In this document: positions 34,875-45,518 of the stretch, in pieces
Layout: each line of letters opens with the position of its first letter
How positions within the stretch are numbered: the first letter of the stretch is position 1
Source: Macrostomum hystrix
Taxonomy: Eukaryota; Platyhelminthes; Macrostomidae
Length of the DNA stretch: 64,000 nucleotides
Direction of reading: 5' to 3'
NCBI GenBank assembly: GCA_950097015.1
Contig: CATNEN010000039.1
Coordinates: forward strand, 14,540,501-14,604,500
Translations under genes and position numbers: made by a program
Notes under the pieces: model-generated
What the model was told of the DNA's origin: nothing
Seen by the model: the letters and a program-made list of their open reading frames with translations, nothing else
Database searches by the model: none

Positions 34875-36823
34875 CTGTCAGCTGGCAGAATTTGACGCAG
34901 GCGACGGCCGCCAGTCCGGCCATGGCGAGCCCGCCGAATTTGGCCAGCCAGCGGGCCGGATGAGTCCATAGCAACGCGCAGTTGACGGCGGCGAACACCG
35001 CCACGCATCCGATGGACAGTCGGGCTGAATCGCGATCCTGAGAGCGCCAGAAAAGCCAGAGGAACATGGACATTGCTGCGGGCGGGTTGCGGGAGCCAGA
35101 ATATATCATACACATTGGTTGGTGTTTCGCTAGGTATCTGCTGCGATTCTAGCTACAGCTCCTGCTTCGATACCAGCCTGGTATCTGTTGCGATTCTAGC
35201 TACGGCTCCTGCTTCGATACCAGCCAGTTATTTGCTGCGATTTTAGCTACGGCTCCTGCTGCGATTCCAGTTTTGATTATAGCATCTTAGCTTCTGTTCT
35301 ATCTAGAAACCTGGATTATATCAATTCCAACTGAAGATAGGCTCTTTCTGCCAGCCTGCTAAGAGTGAGTCAGTTCCCTATAGTTACCAATAAGAGCTCT
35401 TTCTGCCTGCCTGCTCAGAGTGAGTCAGTTCCCTATAGTTACCAATAAGAGCTCTTTCTGCCAGCCTGCTCAGAGTGAGTCAGTTCCCTATAGTTACCAA
35501 TAAGAGCGCTGCCGTACTGGCGGCCCGCCAGAGCTGCCTCGAGGGAGCCGATGGCCGGTCCAGCTTCAATAAACAGCTTCGGCTCGCAAAGGACCTGCAA
35601 GATGAAAGACTGCTTGGCCTAGAAAGAAGGCTGTAACACAAACGACTGTCAATGTCAGTTTTCGGAGCCTCTTTTAGGCTTTTGTGTGCGTGCGTCAAGC
35701 CGCTCGTGATAAAATAGAATTTGACGTGAGAAAGGCGCTCACTGACATCAGAGAAGGATAACAGATTTGTGATTTGGAATCTCATTATCAAAATAAGAGA
35801 ATAAACTGAATTCCAGAAAATATAAGACTTTGATCTAAATATTTTGAAGTCTTCTTCGGATCACGAAAGTTACTTTTACATCTTGTAAGCCCATTAAATA
35901 TCGATTCTATCTGCGGATCCTGCTTCGATTCTATCTGCGGATCCTGCTTCGATTCTATCTGCGGATCCTGCTTCGATTCTATCTGCGGATCCTGCTTCGA
36001 TTCTATCTGTGGATCCTGCCTTGATTCCAACTGCGGATCCTGCTTCAATTCTATATGCGGATCCTGCTTCGATTCTATCTGCGGATCCTGCTTCGATTCT
36101 ACCCGTGAATCCTGCTTCGATTCTATGTGCGGATCCAGCTTCGATTCTATCTGCGGATCCTGGTTCGATTCTATCTGCGGATCCTGCTTCGATTCTATTC
36201 TATCTAGAAACAGCACATCAACTGCAGATGCAGTACACGTAGCTCCGATTTCGCTTCAAGATTGTGATAATATATGCATTCCAAAATCATTTTCATCACT
36301 TACTTTAAATTTTATTACGAAAAGTCAAGAATATTCGCAGAAGGAATGCAATTTTATTAATTAAGGAAGGAATTCATTAATTCTACGAGCTAGGCTTTAA
36401 CACCCCACACGAATCCACCCTACCTGACTCTACTTCACCTGACTCCACCCCACCTGACTCTACCTCACCTGACGATACTCCGCCTGACTCCACCCCCACA
36501 TGACGACACTCCGCCTGACTACCCCACCTGACTCCATCCCACCCGACTCCACCCCCATATGACGACACTCCGCCTGACACCAGCAGATGACTCACGGCGA
36601 TCCCGGCGGTGGCGCAGGCGAGGCCACAGGCTGCCAGCCAGGTTCTGGCCTGCCAGGACAGGCATCGCTGGCGCAGCTGCTCGCTGTGGCCCAGAATCTG
36701 GCTGATCTTGGACCGGTGAACGTTGCCGTCGTCCGTCTCGCCGACGCCGAGAAGTTTTCTTGTCTTCAGCCGGCTATGGAGGTCACCACTGCTCTGCTTC
36801 CTGTGCCGGGAAGATGAGAACAT
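34875..36823 (-). CDS. TP53I11: TP53I11 (PIG11) homolog, first three exons
   Basis: Minus-strand exons 36823-36596, 35594-35498 and 35075-34875 join in phases 0 and 1. Exon 1 encodes [17 protein letters not shown] and [14 protein letters not shown], closely matching the N-terminal signature of vertebrate TP53I11, then a hydrophobic run [16 protein letters not shown]. Exon 2 encodes [19 protein letters not shown] and ends RQYGSALI. Exon 3 encodes two more hydrophobic segments ([17 protein letters not shown] and [17 protein letters not shown]). This gives about 175 residues and three to four membrane segments, the usual layout for this small multi-pass family, which is 189 residues long in humans. 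Its biochemical role is not established. A short C-terminal exon is still needed; 32319-32437 is a candidate. All donors are followed at once by repeats: degenerate GTCAGGTGGGGT units after exon 1, a 55-bp repeat after exon 2 and a 12-bp array after exon 3. Confidence 0.82.
35134..35275. repeat. 47-bp tandem repeat, three copies
   Basis: Units contain GCGATTCTAGCTACGGCTCC and TGCTTCGATACCAGCC. It lies in intron 2 of the TP53I11 homolog. The core resembles the GCTTCGATTC satellite family. Confidence 0.85.
35340..35505. repeat. 55-bp repeat that triplicates a splice donor
   Basis: Three copies with TAGTTACCAATAAGAGC at 35381, 35436 and 35491 (period 55). In gene direction each copy reads GCTCTTATTG then GTAACTATAGGG; the first of these is the real end of exon 2 plus its donor. 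The repeat therefore includes about ten bases of coding sequence and the full 5' splice site. Confidence 0.95.
35900..36205. repeat. 24-bp minisatellite, second array of the GCTTCGATTC family
   Basis: About 12 copies of the unit at 32829-33186, in the same orientation, in intron 1 of the TP53I11 homolog. Confidence 0.96.
36400..36590. repeat. Degenerate 15-30-bp repeats after the exon 1 donor
   Basis: CCACCTGACTCTACC-type units. In gene direction they give TCAGGTGGGGT, TCAGGTGAGGT and TCAGGTAGGGT, each resembling a 5' splice site, and they begin within about 15 bases of the real donor at 36595. Confidence 0.8.
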
Positions 36824-36934
36824 GTCTGGCAGTTCTGGATGGTTGTGAGTCGGTGTACTCACGGTATTTAACCAGCAAATGCCCACATTTTCCACGTTTC
36901 CTCATCAAATCTGTAACTATCCTATTCTTGGCAA

Positions 36935-37600
36935 GCTGAAAGGAGCCAGTTGAAGGGAGGCAGTTGAAGGGAAGCAGTAAAAGGGAGACAGTTGAAGGGA
37001 GTCAGTCAAAGGGAGGCAGTTGAAGGAGCCAGTTGAAGGGAGCCAGTTGAATGGAGCCAGTTGAAGGAGCCAGTTGAAGGGAGCCAGTTGAAGGGAGCAA
37101 GTTGAAGGGAGCCAGTTAAAGGGAGCCAGTTGAAGGGAGCCAGTTGAAGGGAGCCAGTTGAATGGAGCCAGTTGAAGGGAGCAAGTTGAAGGGAGCCAGT
37201 TAAAGGGACTAGTTAAAGGGAGCCAGTTGAAGGGAGCCAGTTGAAGGGAGCAAGTTGAAGGGAGCCAGTTAAAGGGACTAGTTAAAGGGAGCCAGTTGAA
37301 GGGAGCCAGTTGAAGGGAGCCAGTTGAAGGGAGCCAGTTGAAGGGAGCCAGTTGAAGGGAGCCAGTTGTAGGGACTAGTTAAAGGGAGCCAGTTGAAGGG
37401 AGCAAGTTGAAGGGAGCCAGTTGAAGGGAGCAAGTTGAAGGGACTATTTGAAGGTAGCCAGTTGAAGGGAGCCAGTTGAAGGGAGCAAGTTGAAGGGAGC
37501 CAGTTGAAGGTACTAGTTAAAGGGAGCCAGTTGAAGGGAGCCAGTTGAAGGGAGCCAGTTGAAGGGAGCCAGTTGAAGGGAGCCAGTTGAAGGTACTAGA
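36935..37600. repeat. 14-bp minisatellite array
   Basis: About 46 copies of AGCCAGTTGAAGGG with scattered variants (GACTAGTTAAAGGG, AGCAAGTTGAAGGG). Confidence 0.96.
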
Positions 37601-37974
37601 TCTAGGTAAGGCTCGGAGAGCCGAAACTTACGAGTCTCTATCCTGGCCTGCTGACATTTCAATGTAGGCTTTTGTTTCGGAGAATAAAAAGCTGCTAGAT
37701 ACAACAACACAAATCACATCGGATGGAGTCGGATGGAATATTTTGCGTAGACAAAATAGTCTGCTACAGCTTGTTGCCTGCAATTATTTATTTCGTGCAA
37801 TTCTGGCCTTTTTAAAAGAATTTCCAGCCGGTAGGCATTTGGTTTGTAACAAGCACTTTTCATGCACTGAAAAAATGCCCACAAACTTCTGATATAAGAC
37901 CGTCCAACCACATATGCGCGACTGCTTCCCAAACCGCCTTTTCTAACCCCCCTTAGACGGAGGTGAACCAGTTT

Positions 37975-38046
37975 TGTCAGGATACTAGCTATCAGGATAC
38001 TAGCTATCAGGATACTAGCTATCAGGATACTAGCTATCAGGATACT
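37975..38046. repeat. 15-bp repeat, about five copies
   Basis: GGATACTAGCTATCA repeated almost perfectly. Flanking 37601-37974 is unique sequence in which I see no gene. Confidence 0.95.
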
Positions 38047-38129
38047 GCCATGTGGCAGCGCTGTTTTAGAAAAGCAATCCATTCGTTTGATTCGGTTTTT
38101 TATATTTCTAGAATTTTTTCAGAAAATTT

Positions 38130-40365
38130 TTTTTATTAGTCCACCTAAGAATCAACCTAATTAAGAAATCTACCTAATTAGGAATCTACCTAATTAAGAA
38201 TCTACCTAATTAAGAATCTACCTAATTAAGAATCTACCTGATTAAGAATCTACCTTATTAAGAATCTTCCTAATTAAGAATCTACCTGATTAAGAATCTA
38301 CCTGATTAAGAATCTACCTGATTAAGAATCTACCTGATTAAGAATCTACCTGATTAAGAATCTACCTGATTAAGAATCTACCTAATTAAGAATCTACCTA
38401 ATTAGGAATCTACCTGATTAAGAATCTACCTGATTAAGAATCAACCTAATTAAGAATCTACCTAATTAAGAATCTACCTAATTAGGAATCTACCTGATTA
38501 AGAATCTACCTGATTAAGAATCTACCTAATTAAGAATCTACCTAATTAGGAATCTACCTGATTAAGAATCTACTTTATTAAGAATCTTCCTAATTAAGAA
38601 TCTACCTTATTAAGAATCTTCCTAATTAAGAATCTTCCTAATTAAGAATCTACCTGATTAAGAATCTACCTGATTAAGAATCTACCTGATTAAGAATCTA
38701 CCTGATTAAGAATCTACCTAATTAAGAATCTACCTAAATAAGAATCTACCTAATTAGGAATCTACCTGATTAAGAATCTACCTGATTAAGAATCTACCTG
38801 ATTAATAATCTACCTAATTAAGAATCTACCTAATTAAGAATCTACCTAATTAGGAATCTATCTAATTAAGAATCTACCTGATTAAGAATCTACCTAATTA
38901 GGAATCTACCTGATTAAGAATCTACCTGATTAAGAATCTACCTAATTAAGAATCTACCTAATTAAGAATCTACCTAATTAGGAATCTATCTAATTAAGAA
39001 TCTACCTAATTAAGAATCTACCTAATTAAGAATCTATCTAATTAAGAATCTACCTGATTAAGAATCTACCTGATTAATAATCTACCTGATTAAGAATCTA
39101 CCTGATTAAGAATCTACCTAATTAAGAATCTACCTAATTAGGAATCTACCTGATTAAGAATCTACCTGATTAAGAATCTACCTAATTAAGAATCTACCTA
39201 ATTAAGAATCTACCTAATTAAGAATCTACCTTATTAAGAATCAACCTAATTAAGAAATCTACCTAATTAGGAATCTACCTGATTAAGAATCTACCTTATT
39301 AAGAATCAACCTAATTAAGAATCTACCTAATTAAGAATCTACCTGATTAAGAATCTACCTGATTAAGAATCTACCTGATTAAGAATCTACCTGATTAAGA
39401 ATCTACCTGATTAAGAATCTACCTGATTAAGAATCTACCTGATTAAGAATCTACCTTATTAAGAATCTTCCTAATTAAGAATCTACCTGATTAAGAATCT
39501 ACCTGATTAAGAATCTACCTGATTAAGAATCTACCTGATTAAGAATCTACCTGATTAAGAATCTACCTAATTAGGAATCTACCTGATTAAGAATCTACCT
39601 TATTAAGAATCTACCTAATTAAGAATCTACCTAATTAAGAACCTACCTAATTAAGAATCTACCTTATTAAGAATCAACCTAATTAAGAAATCTACCTAAT
39701 TAGGAATCTACCTGATTAAGAATCTACCTGATTAAGAATCTACCTGATTAAGAATCTACCTGATTAAGAATCTACCTGATTAAGAATCTACCTGATTAAG
39801 AATCTACCTGATTAAGAATCTACCTGATTAAGAATCTACCTGATTAAGAATCTACCTGATTAAGAATCTACCTGATTAAGAATCTACCTAATTAGGAATC
39901 TACCTGATTAAGAATCTACCTTATTAAGAATCTACCTAATTAAGAATCTACCTAATTAAGAACCTACCTAATTAAGAATCTACCTTATTAAGAATCAACC
40001 TAATTAAGAAATCTACCTAATTAGGAATCTACCTGATTAAGAATCTACCTGATTAAGAATCTACCTTATTAAGAATCTTCCTAATTAAGAATCTACCTGA
40101 TTAAGAATCTACCTGATTAAGAATCTACCTGATTAAGAATCTACCTGATTAAGAATCTACCTGATTAAGAATCTACCTTATTAAGAATCTTCCTAATCAA
40201 GAATCTACCTGATTAAGAATCTACCTGATTAAGAATCTTCCTAATTAAGAATCTACCTGATTAAGAATCTTCCTAATCAAGAATCTAACTGATTAATAAC
40301 CTACCTAATTAATAACCTACCTAATTAATAACCTACCTAATTAATAATCTACCTGATTAGTAACC
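38130..40365. repeat. 16-bp array, about 139 copies
   Basis: Unit AATCTACCTGATTAAG with CTAATTAAG, CTAATTAGG and CTTATTAAG variants. Blocks of variants recur in order (for example around 39240 and 39680). No long frames arise because 16 is not a multiple of three. Confidence 0.97.
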
Positions 40366-40479
40366 TTTTTATAATGAATCCAGAAAATCTATTAAGTCTA
40401 TTTAACGACAAATCAGTATGCACAACTAAATTGATGCTCAGTTAATTTTTGGTGCTTTCAACTATTGAGTACACCTGTT

Positions 40480-40700
40480 CAGTCTATTGGCTGGGGATGC
40501 CGCGAACGCCCACTGGAATTTCTACCCCAGCCGAAGCTGGATTCAATCATATCAAGTAGGCTAAGATTCGATCTCTTGACCTCTTTCGTTCACAGTTACG
40601 AAACGCTTGGCAAAGAGATGCATTCCATCCGCAATCTAACCAGACGATGCGCCAAAAATGGAACTCACTTCTCAAGTCGTCGGCCAGGATTATCTACGAG
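40480..40700 (-). mobile_element. tRNA-derived SINE, family A-like, minus strand
   Basis: On the minus strand GGTCAAGAGATCGAATCTTA resembles a B box and is followed by CGGCTGGGGTAGAAATTCCA, matching the family A copy at 4745-4935. A 164-codon plus-strand frame (40465-40959) runs through it, lacks an ATG start and has no domain; I do not call it. Confidence 0.5.
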
Positions 40701-41149
40701 TACATTCTCAGAGCAGTCATTTGTATCGGTCATGGCACAATTGCTCATGCAATGCTGCTTTTCTGCCGGCACAGTCGTTGAGTTCATAGAAATTCAAAAG
40801 ATGTGGCAGCGGTGCCCGAATCAAGAAATTTTCTATATTAGTTTTTATTTTCCGATCGGCATTGGGAGATCGGCCTATGGCGGGCTTCGAGGGGATGGGA
40901 ATTCTGCTGAGCACAGGCTTGAGTCGGCTCGGGATAAATTTAGGAGCAGAATGAGATAAGAGGAGGAGAGAGAGTTTTTTTATCCTTTCAGCAAATGAGA
41001 TTCTATCTGATTCGATTCCATACTGGAAAAAGCATTCAGCGAAAAAACTGCCCGTTTAATGCTGTGAGTTAATGTCGTTTTGAGTACAAGCTCTGTTAAA
41101 TTTTAAAGAACTGACTTCCCTTTACACCTGGATACCTGCGAAATCTACT
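40701..41149. other. Unique sequence, no confident gene
   Basis: A plus-strand frame continues from the SINE to 40959 but has no recognised motif or splice support. Confidence 0.4.
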
Positions 41150-41340
41150 GCATCTCACTACCCCACTTCCTCCCATCCTACTGCTCTCCCTCTCACCCTA
41201 CTGCTCTCCCTCACACCCTACTGATCTCCCTCTCACCCTACCTGATCTCCCTCTCACCCTACCTGCTCTCCCTCTCACCCTACTAATCTAGGGAATCTAG
41301 GGAATCTAGGGAATCTAGGGAATCTAGGGAAGGCACGGAG
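41150..41340. repeat. Short CTCACCCTACTG repeats followed by a 9-bp repeat
   Basis: Irregular 20-21-bp units of CTCTCCCTCTCACCCTAC type up to about 41285, then about five perfect AATCTAGGG units. A GC-rich stretch with GTATAGCGGGGCG repeats lies at 41650-41790. Confidence 0.85.
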
Positions 41341-41859
41341 TCATATAACGTTGTCATGCAGAGTCATATAATTGCAGTCTACATGTACAGGTCTTTCGGA
41401 AGGAATGAGCTGTAGGATATGACTGAAACTGTATCCTATCGTTTCTACTAATAGTAGCACATGGCGAATTAATCTTCCTCCAAATATTTTCGCATACGTG
41501 AAAAAAAGTTGGAAAATTTAGTAGAAAATTTCGAAAATAAAGCAAACAATATTGCCAAATTTCAGAGCAACTAGACATGTTAAAGGTGAAATAATATTTT
41601 TCTGCAACCACAAGTCTCGTGTACTACACGAATAGATTAAAAAACCGCGAAAAAGTGATGTTGATAAAACCCTGCGCCCCGGCGGCGGGTAGGCGTATAG
41701 CGGGGCGTACAGCAAAGTCACCCAGCGCCCAGCCGGCGGGGGGCGTATAGCGGGGCGCACGGCGCCCCACCCTGCACCCCAAAAAGCTGTCCCACCGGGA
41801 ATGTCCTCAAAATTCAGTATGAATTTATACTTCATTTTAATCAGTAGATAAAGGAAGAT

Positions 41860-42540
41860 GAGAATAGCTACTCACAGTACGGGTTGGTGAGTATGAGAAC
41901 AGCTACTCACAGTACGGGTTGGTGAGTATGAGAACAGCTACTCACAGTAGGGGTTGGTGAGTATGAGAATGGCTACTCACAGTAGGGGTTGGTGAGTATG
42001 AGAACAGCTACTCACAGTAGGGGTTGGTGAGTATGAGAATGGCTACTCACAGTAGGGGTTGGTGAGTATGAGAATGGCTACTCACAGTAGGGGTTGGTGA
42101 GTATGAGAATGGCTACTCACAGTAGGGGTTGGTGAGTTTGAGAACAGCTACTCACAGTAGAGGTTGGTGAGTATGAGAACAGCTACTCACAGTAGGGGTT
42201 GGTGAGTATGAGAATGGCTACTCACAGTAGGGGTTGGTGAGTTTGAGAACAGCTACTCACAGTAGAGGTTGGTGAGTTTGAGAACAGCTACTCATAGTAG
42301 GGGTTGGTGAGTATGAGAACAGCTACTCACAGTAGGGGTTGGTGAGTATGAGAACAGCTACTCACAGTAGGGGTTGGTGAGTATGAGAATGGCTACTCAC
42401 AGTAGGGGTTGGTGAGTATGAGAACAGCTACTCACAGTAGGGGTTGGTGAGTATGAGAATGGCTACTCACAGTAGGGGTTGGTGAGTATGAGAATGGCTA
42501 CTCACAGTAGGGGTTGGTGAGTATAAGAACTATGCTCACT
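41860..42540. repeat. 35-bp minisatellite array
   Basis: About 19 copies of AGAACAGCTACTCACAGTAG plus GGGTTGGTGAGTATG. Variants AATGG for AACAG and GTTTG for GTATG recur in patterns. Each unit carries GGTGAGTATG, a donor-like sequence on the plus strand and one acceptor-free context; no exon is known beside it. Confidence 0.96.
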
Positions 42541-42954
42541 AGTAGCTTCTCATACACGGAAATAGTGAGCATGATAATAAATTGATGAGATCAAATGGGT
42601 TGATGAGAAGCTACAAATGAATTTCAGTTGTAACACTGCCTAATCAGCATTCCAGAAGCTTACGTAAAGCAACTCAGGAAAAAATTAATTAGCGAATAGA
42701 ACCTTAATTAGTAAGGATAAAAGAAACAAAAAAATTGGTTTGTGTCAAAGACAAGACTCTTATTTATAATGCTAGGATTTGACCGAATAGAAATAACAAT
42801 CTTAAGATGTTCATTTCAGATGCTAAAGAAAATTTGGCTTTCTTGAGAAAAAATAATTGAGATTGTCAACTTTTTGTCAAACCTTTCCGTAGAAGCAACC
42901 ATTGTGTCGTCATCGTAGCTATCCGACATTTGCAAGCCACAAGAGTCACTGCAA

Positions 42955-42956
42955 TT

Positions 42957-43041
<85 letters not shown>

Positions 43042-43042
43042 G

Positions 43043-43141
<99 letters not shown>

Positions 43142-43142
43142 G

Positions 43143-43205
<63 letters not shown>

Positions 43206-43238
43206 GAGATAGATAGATAGATAGAGAGATAGATAGAG

Positions 43239-43278
<40 letters not shown>

Positions 43279-43332
43279 TGATAGATAGATAGATAGATAG
43301 AGAGATAGATAGATAGATAGATAGATAGATAA

Positions 43333-43376
<44 letters not shown>

Positions 43377-43377
43377 C
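42955..43377. repeat. (GATA)n microsatellite, about 420 bp
   Basis: Nearly pure ATAG tetranucleotide with scattered AGAG interruptions. It is the longest simple repeat in the window. Confidence 0.99.
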
Positions 43378-43514
43378 AGACTTACCAGAGTAAGTACTAT
43401 AATTCAGCAGTCCTCAGCTAGTAAATTTCCAAGCGAATTGCAGCACAGACTAGGGTCGCCAATATTTCTATTATCGCACCCGACTTTCAGCAGCCAATCA
43501 GACTGACTGACGAA

Positions 43515-43847
43515 TCATACAGTCAGAGCTGTTCTATCTCCGGACTGCGTTCCATAGAAAGAGGACATCAGCTGTGCATAATCCGGCGCTTTCATAGAAG
43601 AGAGAGAGGACTCAGGATGTGGGGTGACACTACGCTCGTAGCGCCCATACTGACTAGCTATTACCCTCCCATTCGCAGCTGCCATTGAATAATGAGGATC
43701 TATTCTTACCTGAGCGGATTGTGACATCGTACGGTACTTAATACTGGTTGAGGATGACTGCAGGCGCATCTCTTGAGTACTGGTCCGCTGAGTAGGGGAC
43801 TGTGCATAAGGGGACCTTACCTGAGCAACTGTTCGCTGATTCCCATC
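43515..43847 (-). CDS. Candidate terminal coding exon, unknown protein
   Basis: An open minus-strand frame of about 110 codons ends in TGA at 43515. It reads QVRSPYAQSPTQRTSTQEM, then SQSAQVRIDPHYSMA, MKAPDYAQLMSSFYG and DRTALTV. It is rich in Ser, Gln, Tyr and Arg, not repetitive, and codon use looks like nearby exons. Two strong donor-like sites, both GCTCAG before GTAAG, interrupt it in alternative models; a different frame upstream (to 43959) is also open. I cannot decide the structure, and no family was recognised. Confidence 0.35.
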   Translation of the reverse strand, partial: DGNQRTVAQVRSPYAQSPTQRTSTQEMRLQSSSTSIKYRTMSQSAQVRIDPHYSMAAANGRVIASQYGRYERSVTPHPESSLSSMKAPDYAQLMSSFYGTQSGDRTALTV

Positions 43848-44127
43848 TCATCTCCTGTTGTCTTCGTCGCCATCCTGTTTTCCTATAGCCAGCATAAAAA
43901 ATATCCGCTGGAGATGACTCTTTATCACGCTTGAGATGAGAACCACCCAACCTGTCCACTCCTTTCTAATCGATTTCTAATCCCGCACCGCGAGTCATGG
44001 AAATTCGTGCCTCGCCATCTGAAAGCCAAAATCAATGGTTACTAAGGCTAGTAACCATTTTGCAGATAATTTAATTGAAAATATAGGAAGTTACGTGTCT
44101 TGCGCAAGCTAAAAAATGTTTTCTTTG

Positions 44128-44200
44128 GGCTGCGATTCGAACTCCCGACCACGCGATAAAAATTTCATAGCCCTTACCACTTAGCTACAAGCTAACTTTG
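44128..44200 (-). mobile_element. tRNA-like sequence, probably a SINE head
   Basis: On the minus strand CTTGTAGCTAAGTGGTAAGG resembles an A box and GGTCGGGAGTTCGAATCGC a B box, with about 30 bases between. The ends do not pair into a seven-base acceptor stem, so a working tRNA is unlikely. Confidence 0.55.
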
Positions 44201-44249
44201 AGAAAAAGTAGGCAGCTTGTTTTTATGAAATTAGAAACACTTTCTAAAA

Positions 44250-44885
44250 ACCTTCCAGAGTGACCCCACCTTCCAGAGTGACCCCACCTTCCAGAGTGAC
44301 CTCACCTTCCAGAGTGACCCGACCTTCCAGAGTGACCCGAAACTTCCAAAGTGACACCACCTTCCAGAGTGACCCCACCTTCCAGAGTGACCCGAACCTT
44401 CCAGAGTGACCCGGCCTTCCAGAGTGACCCGAACCTTCCAGAGTGACCCGAACCTTCCAGAGTGACCCCACCTTCCAGAGTGACCCGACCTTCCAGAGTG
44501 ACCCGACCCTCCAGAGTGACCCCACCTTCCAGAGTGACCTCACCTTCCAGAGTGACCCCACCTTCCAGAGTGACCCCACCTTCCAGAGTGACCCCACCTT
44601 CCAGAGTGACCCGAACCTTCCAGAGTGACCCCACCTTCCAGAGTGACCCCACCTTCCTGAGTGACCCCACCTTCCAGAGTGACCCGAACCTTCCAGAGTG
44701 ACCCGACCTTCCAGAGTGACCCCACCTTCCTGAGTGACCCCACCTTCCAGAGTGACCCGAACCTTCCAGAGTGACCCGACCTTCCAGAGTGACCCACCTT
44801 CCAGAGTGACCCCACCTTCCAGAGTGACCCGACCTTCCAGAGTCACCCGACCTTCCATTGTGGCCCGAACCCTCTAGAGTGGCCC
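44250..44885. repeat. 17-19-bp minisatellite array
   Basis: About 35 copies of CCTTCCAGAGTGACCCCA, with GACC- and GAACC-ending variants. Open minus-strand frames here are repeat translations. Confidence 0.96.
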
Positions 44886-45104
44886 GAACCTAATTTTTTA
44901 TGTTTGTATTGCCTAGCGTTAAAAAGTAAAAAAACGCTAAATTTGAAGCGCTAAATTTCCTGATATCCTACTAAAAGTAGAGAGAAACGGAAAGATAGGT
45001 CTTTTGATTTTAGAAATAATTAATGACGCAACAAGATGACCATTCTTAGCAGATTCTCAATCTGCTACTAAACTCTCATAATATTAATATCCTTCATTTG
45101 CGCG

Positions 45105-45320
45105 GCGCATCTGAAGGCTGTTCAGTCCATGGACTGGGGGGGGACGCCACACCCACCCTCAATTACCCCCAGCTAATGCTGCTACTTAGCTAGTATTTAA
45201 CAGCTGGGTGAATTGAAGCAATGCAGAACTGAAGCGTAGTGCTTCAGTTGAGTCGGGAATTAAACCCTTCAATTCATGGGTCTGAAACCGTTCTGAACCA
45301 CTAGGCTACAAGCGCGTGCA
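45105..45320 (-). mobile_element. SINE family C, minus strand
   Basis: On the minus strand TTGTAGCCTAGTGGTTCAGA looks like an A box and GGGTTTAATTCCCGACTC a B box, then CACCCAGCTGTTAAATAC and CAGTCCATGGACTGAACAGC as in the copy at 18535. Confidence 0.75.
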
Positions 45321-45518
45321 TGAGGTTTGCCAATTAAAAATCAGACAGCTTGGCGTGCGAATAATGGTGAGCAATTTGAAACGAACAATGCATTAAAAAT
45401 CAATAGAAGTAGAGGAACAATGATAGGCTGAACATAAAATGACAAGGTAGGGACTGCAAAGTCGTGAAAGTCACTGCAACTCCCCAGGCATTGATTATCT
45501 GAATCATAGACTGCCCCG

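Noticed and set aside
40465-40959. 164-codon plus-strand frame
   Set aside because: No ATG start, overlaps a minus-strand SINE, and has no domain.
44128-44200. Functional tRNA gene
   Set aside because: A and B boxes present but the ends cannot form an acceptor stem; similar heads occur as dispersed SINE copies. The same applies to 50228-50306 and 4745-4820.
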